From Oasisia sp. SBJ-2009 (taxonomy: Eukaryota > Annelida > Polychaeta > Sabellida > Siboglinidae), in the NCBI GenBank assembly GCA_964017155.1, contig OZ024857.1, positions 40,863,716 through 40,927,715 of the forward strand: a stretch of DNA of 64,000 bases, in the 5' to 3' direction. The notes beneath the pieces were generated by a model. It worked only from the letters and a program-made list of their open reading frames with translations. It searched no databases and had not been told where the DNA came from. The position numbers were made by a program, and so were the translations under genes. Below, in pieces: positions 1 through 11,455 of the stretch; position 1 is the first letter of the stretch; each line of letters begins with the position of its first letter.

Positions 1-1203
1 TTCAGTAGTTTTTACGTCCCAATATTCATGCATGCACAGTGAACCATGCAATGACAGTTGAATTTAAGTACAGTGAACTTGTCAGATAAAACTGACATTG
101 CCCTATAGGGATAGTATATGTGAAGCCTGAACTACAAACTCTGCATATGCGAAGTTATTTTTTAATAAGCCGCCATGGTTATAACTTATAAGTGGTAAAT
201 AAAACAGATTTCTAATGAAATGAAGGCATGGAATTACTTGAAATAATCATATATATTAACATGATTGTATACTATAAAGATCGCAAAGTTTGATGGGATC
301 GACAGTACCAGGGTTCCCTGATTCGTGAGAGGTACATAGTACCAATGTAGAAAGCCAGGTTTTAACACCAGAAATACCACACCTGCTCTGACAACCACTA
401 CTCTGTCTGCTTCTCTAGACACAATTTAATGGAACTATCACGATGGGCCATATCTTTAACAACTAAGATACTGTAGTAGAAAAAAGGTATGTTATGTATT
501 GAGATTTTCCTTTGAAAAGATTAACTGATGCAGCTTAATTTGCTTAGCTGGGACAGTAGGTCTAAAAAAACAGACCGCTGCAATTTATTTTGTGCTGTGA
601 CCCCAACAATTTGCATATGACTCAAGGTGCAGTGTTCCAAATCACTTCCAGTCTGACTGTCTGGGACTATCAATCTCTCTGTTCAACTAGCTACTCTTAC
701 AAAGAGTCACTCTGCAAAGGAAACCATGCAGGCTGCCCAACCTTAAACTGAAACAACCAAATTTATAAAGTTGCATGTCCCCATTAACTACCAACTTTAC
801 AAAGATACATGTCCCACTGACAACGAACTCAACACATTTCAGGATACAGCTGACAACCAACTATGCAATTCTCAAAGTTCCACTAATAACCATCTTACAA
901 AGTCAAAAGTTCAACCAACAACCCACTTTTCAATCCCATACTGAAAGTTCTGCGGATCACAAAAATGCTTCAACTCAAACATAGAAGTAAATAGAATATT
1001 GGTGCAATGGCTATGTCTGGCTAGAATGGGTTGGTTATGTTATGTATAATTTTCTTCATCCTCAAAGTATTTTAGCTAACTTATTTTATTTATTTATTTT
1101 AACTCAAACTACAAACCTTACAGACTAATGAATATAAATTATTCATTTTATAACTGATTCTGCTGAATTACTTAAAATGATTATTTATAATTATATTAAT
1201 TCA

Positions 1204-1364
1204 ATTTATTTCCTACTGTATTTTAGCATATTTATTTTGTTTAATGTCATGTATATAAATGTTATTGTAATGTTTATCATAGTAAATTGATAAACATTAC
1301 AATAAAATTGATATACATTACATTAAAACAAAATAAGTATGCTAAAATACAGTAGGAAATAAAT
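1204..1364. repeat. Long AT-rich inverted repeat (hairpin, about 76-bp arms)
   Basis: Positions 1204-1279 are nearly the reverse complement of 1288-1364, with a few mismatches, a one-base gap and an 8-nt loop. Both arms carry TTTCCTACTGTATTTTAGCA or its complement. It lies in the BLTP3 intron after exon 4. It may be a foldback MITE; no target duplication was found. Confidence 0.8.
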
Positions 1365-1529
1365 GTTTCATGTCATAGTAAATTGATATGTCTTACATTT
1401 GTAGCGCTTTTGATTGAGTATTTTACTTGAATACATGTAATACATGTAATAGATACTTGTATACTATTATTATATGTTACACATAATAGATACTAATTAT
1501 TATAATTGACACATCATGTGGCGTCTCAC

Positions 1530-1860
1530 CTGTAGCCAGCCATGGGCGAGGCCGTCTCTGGGTCCCGGGGAGTGTCGCATGTTTCCATCTCAACGACCAC
1601 TTCATCCAGATACTGCAACCACATCAACTGTACTGAACCACTATAAAAACTGACCTGAACAACACTCACCTGACTCAAACCACACACTTTTGGTATTCTC
1701 TGAAATGTGATTCACTGCTCATTTTATCAACAAAGAAATCTGAGTAATCATAGTTTGCATCTTTAAACATCACATATGGGCTAGACTAGCAAACGAACAT
1801 AAAAAGATATGTCAGGACCTAATTCCTGGGTGGAGATACATTTAAACTGCCCAAAAGACA

Positions 1861-1897
<37 letters not shown>

Positions 1898-4800
1898 TAT
1901 ATATATTAATACTGGACTCTCAACAAGGCTTCCTTGTTCACGGGTGGCTGAATTCCGATGACAATATTTTAACATGTCATTAAAATTTACTAACAGTCTA
2001 TTCCACTGAAAACAACTTAATGCTTTTATGAGATACACTTTATTTCTCAATGGTTAGTTACGCATACAAATGCTCCACATTAACTATTGATTACACGTGT
2101 ATTTGCAACCCGATCCATAAAACTGCGTGACACAACATGCACAGTCATGGTCATGGTGTTTGTGAATCTATAAGTTGTCAATCTGGGGTCAGACCGCCAT
2201 TCACCGGCTGTGTCCAGGTGTGTCATGTGATCACTCATACGGACATGTGACCTCAGCTGATCACAGCCTGGTGTTGTGAAGTGGTACACAAACTGACCAC
2301 AGTGACCAGTGAGTCAAATTAAAGTGATATAGAATATTAGTGTACATAGGAAAATGAGACATTGAGTTATAGTGTAAGAATAAATTATAAATAGAAAAAA
2401 ATATCTCAGCGACACAGAATGTTATTAAATAATAAATGGTAATAACAAAAATGGAATATCCAGAGTGTCAAATAACAGCATGGGAATAAATGCAATTGCA
2501 ATAAATAAATAAATCATTAAATGATTTATTTATTTATTACAATTTCATTTATTCCCATGAACATAGAAAGAAACCTATAATTTCAGTAAATGTTACTGAT
2601 GCTGATCAGTGTTTGAATTATTGACAATAAAAAGTCCACATACCAACCTCTTAATGGGACAGTTTTAATTAATGCAGATATCACATTTTTCGAATTCTAT
2701 ATTCTAACCAAAATTAACACCTGAGTTATATTTTCTACAGTGTAACTGGATTAATGTAATTTGTATTCAATGACCCTATATTAGCATCTCCCAATGTGCA
2801 GCAGAATAATGTTTAATCAGCAAGATGACTGTGACCACCAAAAGGATGACAATGAATACACAACATTTAGACAAGGCTAGTCTATATTTAGCCAGATTAA
2901 TTATATCTTTCGTTATTAATTTATCTTTGCAACAGTATCAAGCTGTAGGAAGTCAGGCATAAGAAAATATCCTTTCTGCCTGAAATCAATCACTGCAAGC
3001 AATAAGAGAACCTATATCCACGAGAGAGACAAATATCCGTAGCTAATTTACTAATTTTCTTTTCTTCAGACCAATAATAGCTAATAATAAATATGGCAAT
3101 AAATGCGCCTTTAGATGTAAATGTCCAAAACTGTCATTCATTATAAAACTCTACATGATCACAGTGTGCTGGTGATAAACCTATACAATTTTCACAGGCA
3201 GTTGTAGCTGTTTGTCTGATTGATGAGATATTCCGTGTTTGAATCGGTATGCTGTGGCACAGTGGTTAGAGCACTAAAGTCTCGATTTTTATTCTGGACC
3301 TGTTTGAATCCTCTTGCCGCCATTTCTTAACCTTAGGCAAGTTCTCCCACCCCACCTTGCTCTAGTTTACTCAGCTGTATGTTACTAGTTTCTCATGTAA
3401 TTAAATGCTGATTTGTATTGATTATTATAACCTGTTTGTGGATTCAAAATACACAACAGCTGGGTGTAGTGTTGTGTGTAGTGTTGATATTTTAAACTTA
3501 AAAGTACATTTAGTACTACTTAGAAACAAATACATGACCATGGCATAAATATAATCTCTCATACACGCCCCCCCCCCCCCCCAAAGCCACATAGATGACA
3601 CCCACAGATAAAGGTGAATGCACTAGCAGGGGTGGACTTAGCAGGGGACTTACCAGACAGATAGGTTGGCTCTTGAGCTTTGTCCATTGGATCTGAAACA
3701 GTCCAGGGTCAACATGACACCAAGGCTTATCACACACAGTGAGTGTTTACTCTACAGTTGTGTACATAAATAGAGAAGTCTCTTCAATGGACACTAACCT
3801 TAGGACCACTCTCATAGCAGTAGTTTATAGGGCAGTTTATTGTGGCTGTTTCCTTTAAGACTCTACATACACTGTATATACAACTCAGGCAGATAAAGGC
3901 AGATAGTCAGACAGAGACCGACCGACCGACCGACCGACCGACCGACCGACCGACCGACCGACCGACCGACCGACCGACCGACCGACCGACCGACCGACCG
4001 ACCGACCGACCGACCGACCGACACACAGACAGAGAGACACACGGACACAGTAACACACTGATGGACGGACGGAGAGACATAGCAATTGAAAGACATCAAT
4101 TGATAGACAGCAGGCTGTCAAACAGACAGACCAACAAACGGACAGGTGGAAGGACGTACGGTCAGACATAGTTTTAATTGGGCTCATAAATGAACTAAGT
4201 TGTTATATGTGAATAGCACATATAAAATAAGTGGCCATAAGGGACTATACATCCACTCTCTCAGCAGTCACCTTCTGTACGATAAACAATTAAACATTTA
4301 TAAGTACACATTTTACACAGATATTACTTAAATAGTGTAGGGTAGAACCACTGACACATTTTAGGGTAACTAGTAATTTGGAATGGCACGATGCATCCCG
4401 CAGCACTATATTTCACAATTAACTCATTTTGATGGTCTGCCTGCAGATTAGTATTGACAGAAACAGGCACTAAATAGTACCAAAAATGCACATATCATGT
4501 AATCATTCTGTGCTCTAGCAACTGTTGTTCAGTGTGCCATCCTAATAAAGTGGCTGTGACATTACAGAAGCTCACTTTATGTGGGTGTACGGATGCTGGA
4601 AATGCTGGTTTATTCACATGAACCTGCTCTTTTGCTCGATGAAGTAATCATCACATGCACGAGAATAATAAACGTAACCCACAAGTGACATTTCAAGAAA
4701 GAGCACAAAAGATTGGATGGGATTATGGGGAAATGTCATCAGCCAATCAATCAATGTCCAACTACTAGAACATGACAAAACTGTTGCATAATAACACCCT

Positions 4801-7800
4801 GTCTAAACAAAAGGTCTTGCTAAACAGGTGCAGTAGAACCATCAAACTTCAAAGGTATTTCTGACAATGGACACGTGCCTTCACAACAAAGAGCCAATAA
4901 TGGTGGTATTTAACTGTATTGTCTGTTAACAAATTGAACATATCAATGGCTCGACTTCCATATTGCACTGACTGTTTCAGGCTTAGCAAATTCTTATCAA
5001 TTCATCAGGCTGTACGCTTTCAATATGTATCCAAGACCTAAAGCATATTAAAACATTAGGAACAGATAGGCTAAGATTAATGTTTTCAACATGAACTGTT
5101 TTCAGGTGGCAACATGATAATAATATACCTGCACATTAGATAAGATACAGTAAGCACTTGACTGAAATCCATATTCGATAAGAATTACACCGCATTAATC
5201 TATATTAGCCTGGGCTGTGCCAGGAGAAATAATCCTGTGGTCAACTAGGACAGATCGGGTACATCTATTCATATTTATCACCTCATTCTGGCAAAGTGCA
5301 GGTTACCCCACAGTAGAGTGATGTGACATCAAATATGTATCACGGAGACATGTCCACTGTCAGATAGGCTAATATAGGAGCAACTGTGGACCATAAACAG
5401 TATGCTGTCACTATGATTGAATTAACTAAATACACTCTAAAGGTTTGCTTTGCAAATGACTGTCAGATTCACAATAAAACTGGCTTTAATAATTCATGTT
5501 TTAAGTGGGTCAAAGGGCAACAACACATAATGAAACCAGTGGTCACTCCTAGCCTATGATGATAGGATCAAGTCCAGTAGGTCAGTCAGTAGTAAATAAC
5601 ATACTTATGAGTTCATTACCTCGATTTTACTTTTTTTAATCAAATATTCTCATTAACAATGATCTTGTATACTGAAACTTGTCAACAGCAGGACGTGCCA
5701 CCGAGATAGTTTCCCCTGTAAGTCATGGAAACAGTGTCCTTGGTGAGACAGTGGCTGTTTATTTTTTACTTTTAAAAGCTACTTAAATTTAGCAGCTGTT
5801 TCTATTTGATGGTGAATTTTCTTCACAAGGTCAGCGTATCACTGTATGTCACTCCTAATTCATGCCAAGTACCACTACCAGTCTAACATGAAAATATAAT
5901 ACCATAAAACCATATGTCCTCTGAGGTTCACTATTAATAGATTTCCAATTTACAGTCCAGCCCATTAATCAATAGTCATATACAGTGAAATATGGTGTAA
6001 GATTTGCAGCATTTGTACTGACGAAATAAATCAGATGCTAACCGAGGCACGGGCGTGTGTCAGGATATTGGAGGCTCGAGTAATTAATCTTCTGTTAGAG
6101 ATCAAAACTACTTAGAGTGAGATTAGTGGAGCTGGGATGGAGAAGCCCAAGTCACTACTCACCTCACACAGACAAGGAAGTACCTCAAGTAATAATTATC
6201 GCATCTCTGTAAATGTGCATTATCTTAATTATCTTTGTATTTGTATCTTTGTATCTTATTGTAGATCTTATTATCCACCGTCTCGAAACTTAGGCAATTT
6301 CATAACCCCACATTTGCCTATGTCTTTCAGAAGAGACACTAACAGCCGGTGGTCCCTTCTACCTGGTGTCTATGCCAGGGGAAGTAAAAGATCCCATCCC
6401 TGTAGAGGACTTACTAATTTTAGAGGACAACTCTAAAAACCAATGACAATAATGTTCAGCAAGTTGACCGAGGTAATTTACTGGAAGAAGAAGTATATCT
6501 CCATTCCTGTGTTTGTTTTAGACGTGTTCATTGTGCATCATCTGTATATTCAACAATCATTCTATAATTTCTATATAGTTCAATAAGTTGCAATACAAAA
6601 ACATAACTTCGTAAGTGAATGTAAGATAAAATGCAAGATAATTATGTAACGTATGAGGTTTTAATGCATCATCGATTGGTACAGACTAGTTCAGTAACAA
6701 CAGTACAAGGATGGGAATGAGCCCAGAAGGAAGAAAATGGACGTCACCATCCAGAAGAAGGTACAACTACAGTGTCCAAAAATTCTGAATAATCGATTGG
6801 CAAAATATTGTTATTTTGCTCAGTGCACAAAAAAGTAATGTCAGAGTAAATTATACGGGACTAGTTGTCATGATTTACACATCCTGCTGGGATACTGACT
6901 CTTATTTATCTCACGTGTTTTTTGTTGTGCAACTAACACTCAGTTTACCTGCTTTTTATGTTGACTGTATCATTCGAAATGGCAACCAGAATATAAATAA
7001 CACAGCTCTATGACTACAAACATACAAAGTTCAGCCTGCAGTGCATGTGACATTGCCACTTTAGTAGTCTTCTTTTTTCGTAAATGTAATTCAAGTCAAC
7101 AACTTTCATCTCGTGACAGTCGTGGTTTAGTCAGAAGCAGATGCAGCCTTGACAACACTTGTGTGGCTGATATATGAGTTGACAGGATGAATGCTGGGTT
7201 TTAAAACTCCCCCAGTTGAGTAGTTGTGACTTGAGACCATCTATGCGTGGGACGGCCAGCCTGCTCTTTGATTCAAATGATACGACTGACAGAGCCGACA
7301 TCTGACTTGGAACTGATTTAAATAGTTAAGTAGAAAATAGTAACCCTGTTTAATAATATAACATAAAAGAATCCTTTGGAAAATATTCCTTCCTATTAGT
7401 TATGGAAATTGTGAACAATGTTATGTAGGCTTCAAGGAATTATGTGTAACTTCCTTATTGTGTGATTATTTTCCATTTCTAGTTTGGAATTGTGGATATA
7501 AATTTAATGATTATGACAGGCTGGTGAATTGTTGGTATAAATGTAATAGTTGACAAGGTTGACATGGAATTAATTGTGAGCACAAATGTTTGGGTGGGAT
7601 GGGATGTTGTGGGAATATCTGAGATGGTGCCCTAGGGAATTGTTGGTATAAATGTAATGGTTCCTAGTGAATTGTTGGTGTAAATGTAATGGTACTTAGT
7701 GAATTATTGGTATAAATGTAAATTGTAATGGTACCTAGTGATTTGTTGGTATAAATGTAATGGTGGACTGGGGAATTGTTGGTATAAATATAAGAGTGCC

Positions 7801-10800
7801 CTGTGGAATTGTGGGAATAAATGAAATGACGTGCTAAGGAACTGTAAGTAAATGTAAAAGTGGGCCGGGGATTTGTGGGTACAAGTGTGGGTGGACACAT
7901 ATTTGCATACCATAATTAAATGCAACAAAATACCTCACGGACTTGTGCCAATTAAAACGGCCGGGAATTAACCTAAATCACAATATCTGTCAGCATTTCA
8001 TCAAAGTTTAAAACAAAATACGCTGTTTCAAAGGTATACATAATTAAGTATTGTTAAATTAGCTTAATTAAGTGAATGGCACAGAGCCCCATTTCTTCAT
8101 GAATCATTCAGTGCCTTTGCTTGACTACCTCCAAGGAAGCAACTCGAACTGAACATGCAGGTGCAGTGATGGATGAATTATTCATCTGTTCTGTTATTCG
8201 ATTGGGGGCAGATGAGTACAGCTCAGAGACTGTTGGTAAACGACGTAGACGGCCACTAGACGCACCCACAGCACCACAGACAGTTAACCTGCATGTTCTT
8301 TTCGCGACAAACAGATTGCGTAATCACGATTCCATCAACTATCTAAGTAGTGGTGCAGTGGCTCAGTGGTTAGGGCTTCAGACTCTCAACATAGAAAATC
8401 AGGGCTCAAATCCTGTATTGTGGAGTAAAACCCATGGCAAGTTTGTTCACCCTAGATTGCTCCAGTTCACTCATGTATGAATGGGTAGCTGGCAACATAC
8501 AGTGGCAGATATTTGTGCATTAATTGCAGCATGACTGGATGCTTTCCAGAAAGCTGAGATGGTGTTCGATTGAAATGGTCTGCCAGGGAGTATCTGATTA
8601 AATATAGCAACTGTTCTGTGGTGTAAGGAACATGGGAAATAAGGACCAAACCTTATCTTAATATTCAGCATTCACCAAGTCTTTTCTGATAGTCAGGTTG
8701 ATATTAAAAATGTATCTTAGCCTTATGAAATCATACTGAACAAGTATAATACACTAAACATTCAGACAAGGAAGAAATTGACTAACAAGGAGAAAGGTCT
8801 CTAGTAGACTGGAGGGCAGAGCCTCTGAAGGAGAAGACCATTGGTGAGTTGGGATTGTTTACAGAGACTCAGAGAGCAGATCTGGATGTATCTGGAAGGG
8901 AGTTGATAATGTCATATTGGGGAAGTGTTCAAAAGATGGCTATAACAAAATCAGTCCCAGCTGGAATAAAAAAATTGTCATGTCACACTGAACAGCATGG
9001 ATAAAGTAAACATTAAAACTACTTGACGAAGTCTGGATGAGAGAAAGATGCAAATCTGACACAAAATGAAATAATACTTTTAATCACAAACACCAACAAC
9101 ATACTCACAAACCACATTTTTATGGTGTGGTATTAATACTATTTGCACTACCATAAGATGATTTCAGTACCTGAAAATCCAGGCACCTCCAGGCCAGTCA
9201 CTGTTAATTGCAAAGAACTACTCACCCGGACTGAGAGTTTGTTGCAGACGGCCTTGGTGAGTCGCAGCCAAGTTGGCAGGTCGAGGACCTGCATGAGCAC
9301 ATTCTCGTCCAACTCTAGGTCGGACAAGTTGCCCTCACCTTTCAGTGTGCTCAGTTGGAGCTTGTCGGGCGACAGGTTCTTTGTGAAGCTGTGACACATG
9401 AATGACGTCAAACAAGAATGGTTCCTCAGCAGAGAGTAGAGCGTACAATCAAATCACAATCAAGCTCTAGATATCAAGCTCCAAACTTGCAGTGATTCAT
9501 TTATGAACCATCGGGAAAAAATAACACCTTTTTTTCCAAATTCTGTACCCCATTGTTAAGGGTTTTTAAAAGTATTAGGGTTTATATCACACTGTGTTAG
9601 ATGGAATTAAATTGAAGATTACATTTTTTATTTTTTACAGTTGTTCTGGGAACACATCTCATAGTGTTTCAATATAAACTATACATACAGATCAAACAAA
9701 ATTATATACATTGTATACATGATGAATATATTCATATGTTACTTGACTTATCTAAATTAATAATTCTAAATACTATTAATTAGTGCAATCAGGTTAGGGT
9801 TTGTCATAGCATTTCGGCGAAAAAATGTATTTCTAAATTAGATATAATACTATATTCTGCATGCGCTGCTTCCTCTGTGGTCGCAAATCCTGTTGTGACA
9901 TGACCAGTGCTAACCAATAATTATGAGTGTTCTGCTTAGATAAGTTGGATTACACATGTAACCATACATAATACATTTAGGTCAATCTGCAGCTACTCTA
10001 TTCATGTATAATCCATTTGCAGACTAGCAGACGTAGCAGCAGTTATGTTGAACTCAGTCCAGGTGACAACACTAGAATCTGGAAATGAGCAGCACATATC
10101 AGGACTGTCAATAGTGGCTGCAGAAATATAGACAGTAAATCTAAATAGTTTAATTATAAATGTAATAAATGATTAAAATTAATAATAATACAAGTAGATT
10201 TCATCCTGGCCTATCGATATCACGCATATAATTATTGTTACAGAGAACAGACTAATTACTGCATTATGTACGGGTATTGCCCTCGCCAATACAGGGGTGA
10301 TTCAGTGTCATCAGTGCCTGTATATAGTATCCTGTTGCTGTTGTTGTCCTCCATGGCTCCGTATTGATCTCCAACGTCATGGTTCTTTGACTTTTCCAAA
10401 TCCTTCTTCATGCAACTGTGGTGTGATCTTCACCACTTCCTTTGGCCTTGCTATCTGTTCTGTCTCTATTCTCTGTTAGTTTGCCTGCATCCTACTTATC
10501 AGGTGAACAGCCAACATCCAGTTTCCTAGTGAATCCCTACTATATAGTTAATTTTTCTACTGATATGAATATTGCCGATTTCTTCCTTCAGGGCAATCAT
10601 AGTTATCCACCTTTCTTTTCCTTGCTTCAGTAATTATCTTGACACAATTATACTCGCAAACATGCAGCTTCTGTGGTTGTTCCAGCAGTGCCACTGTCTT
10701 TAGACCACACATGCTGATGTATAATGCACGCCTTCAATAGTCTCCTTTTGGTTTTTTTTATGATACGTTTCAGTCCGCCATACCTTCCTTTATCTTCTTC

Positions 10801-11455
10801 ATGCACTCGGTCTGACTCACTGTCTGAGTCTGACTGTTTAAATCCACTGTCACATCTGTTCATTCCAAACACTTTGTTTGGTTCTGTAATTGCATTTATA
10901 AATCACTCTATGACCTAGCTGTCTCTGGCTAGGTGCACAACGCAATCCACCTGTATAGGTAATAAATTAGGTATATCGTGTAGACTGTGTACTTAAAACA
11001 AAGGACTGTGTACGCCTTGCCCTAGCCAACTGGCTAGTGCCTGTAATTATTACAATGTTTGCAAGATTTATCATCGACATTGCCTTTACTGCAATTTTTG
11101 CGAGTTATGGCCTTTAGGCTTAGTTTCAATTAATGTTATAGTAGTGGTTAGCCTTCTTTTGTCAGCACATTGCATTGGCCATTTGCCAAATAGACAGAAG
11201 AGCTAAAGACAGTGACATGGACACATTATTGCCGTATAGAAATGCAAGATCCAAGTAAAATGCTCGCTAGAAAACTTACAAGTTATTAGCCACAAGCATG
11301 GCATGGGTATGACATCACCGAGTTCGTACTGTCCTGAACAACCAAGACTCGAGTCGAGGTAAGACATGAAAAAGAAAGCAATAAATATCGACCACAGAAA
11401 GTGATACTTACACAGATAAACGTTTCAGAAGCTGGTTCTTTATTAGGGTGACCAT
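1530..11455 (-). CDS. BLTP3: Bridge-like lipid transfer protein 3 (UHRF1BP1/UHRF1BP1L type), 5' part of gene
   Basis: Four coding exons on the minus strand: 11412-11455 (start ATG 11453-11455), 9226-9388, 3654-3692 and 1530-1612. Phases close throughout (44+163+39+83 nt, about 109 residues) and each junction has GT/AG. The protein begins MVTLIKNQLLKRLSVF and contains TKNLSPDKLQLSTLKGEG, LELDENVL, LDLPTWLRLTKAVCNK, IQWTKLKSQPICL and YLDEVVVEMETC. This is the N-terminal chorein/VPS13-like start of vertebrate UHRF1BP1 and UHRF1BP1L (SHIP164), very large rod proteins with a hydrophobic groove that carry lipids between organelle membranes. Exon 4 ends in phase 2 (TAC AG), so more exons lie beyond the left edge; I found none below 1530. 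The 39-nt exon 3 is isolated by introns of 5.5 and 2.0 kb. The gene is head-to-head with SSBP1. Assignment to the BLTP3 family is firm; which vertebrate paralogue it matches is undecidable here. Confidence 0.88.
1864..1892. repeat. (TA)n microsatellite
   Basis: Run of alternating T and A in BLTP3 intron 3. Confidence 0.85.
2479..2559. repeat. Near-perfect 81-bp palindrome
   Basis: CATGGGAATAAATG at the left end pairs with CATTTATTCCCATG at the right end. The arms are about 40 bp, with AAATAAATAAATCATT at the centre and almost no loop. It lies in BLTP3 intron 3. Confidence 0.8.
3250..3430 (+). mobile_element. tRNA-headed SINE, truncated
   Basis: The head GCTGTGGCACAGTGGTTAGAGC resembles a Pol III A box. 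TGTTTGAATCC at 3301 resembles a B box. CTTGCTCTAGTTTACTCAGCTGTATG then matches the central domain shared by the other SINE copies here. The 3' half is missing or diverged. Confidence 0.65.
3915..4022. repeat. (GACC)n tetranucleotide array
   Basis: About 27 uninterrupted GACC units, followed to about 4170 by degenerate GACA/GACG-rich sequence. Open frames on both strands (PTDR-type and GRSV-type) are by-products of the repeat. It lies in BLTP3 intron 2, about 220 bp upstream of the 39-nt exon 3. Confidence 0.9.
4200..7480. other. BLTP3 intron 2, no gene seen
   Basis: AT-rich intronic sequence. The only structured piece is 6290-6440, where ACACTAACAGCCGGTGGTCC, then GTGTCTATGCCAGGGG and GTAAAAGATCCC, resemble the 3' region of an old retroelement. 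I cannot name the family. Confidence 0.4.
7490..7890. repeat. Minisatellite, unit about 31-33 bp
   Basis: Diverged tandem copies of GAATTGTTGGTATAAATGTA followed by ATGGTRCCTAGT-like spacer. About ten units lie between 7490 and 7890. The low-complexity translations on the minus strand are artefacts. It lies in BLTP3 intron 2. Confidence 0.8.
8350..8665 (+). mobile_element. tRNA-headed SINE, near full length
   Basis: The A box-like stretch is GTGGCTCAGTGGTTAGGGC and the B box-like stretch is GGCTCAAATCC. The central domain follows (GGCAAGTTTGTTCACC, ATTGCTCCAGTTCACTCA, TGAATGGGTAGCTGG), then TGGATGCTTTCCAGAAAGC and TGAGATGGTGTTCGATTGAA. The overlapping open frame is a by-product of the element. 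It lies in BLTP3 intron 2. Confidence 0.8.
9412..11411. other. BLTP3 intron 1, no gene seen
   Basis: AT-rich intron. The stretch 10270-10920 is more pyrimidine-rich and carries short open frames on both strands, but I recognise no protein family in any frame. CTGGCTAGTGCCTGTAATTA near 11030 and CAGTGCCTGTATATAG near 10312 share a motif and could flank an unidentified element. Confidence 0.35.

Noticed and set aside
3842..4187. PTDR-repeat and GRSV-repeat proteins
   Set aside because: These are products of the (GACC)n array in a BLTP3 intron.
8121..8480. 119-residue plus-strand ORF
   Set aside because: Its C-terminal half translates a SINE head and central domain; the rest has no known relatives.
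10297..10918. Possible gene in BLTP3 intron 1
   Set aside because: Overlapping short frames on both strands with no recognisable motif or splice pair; pyrimidine-rich composition explains the openness.
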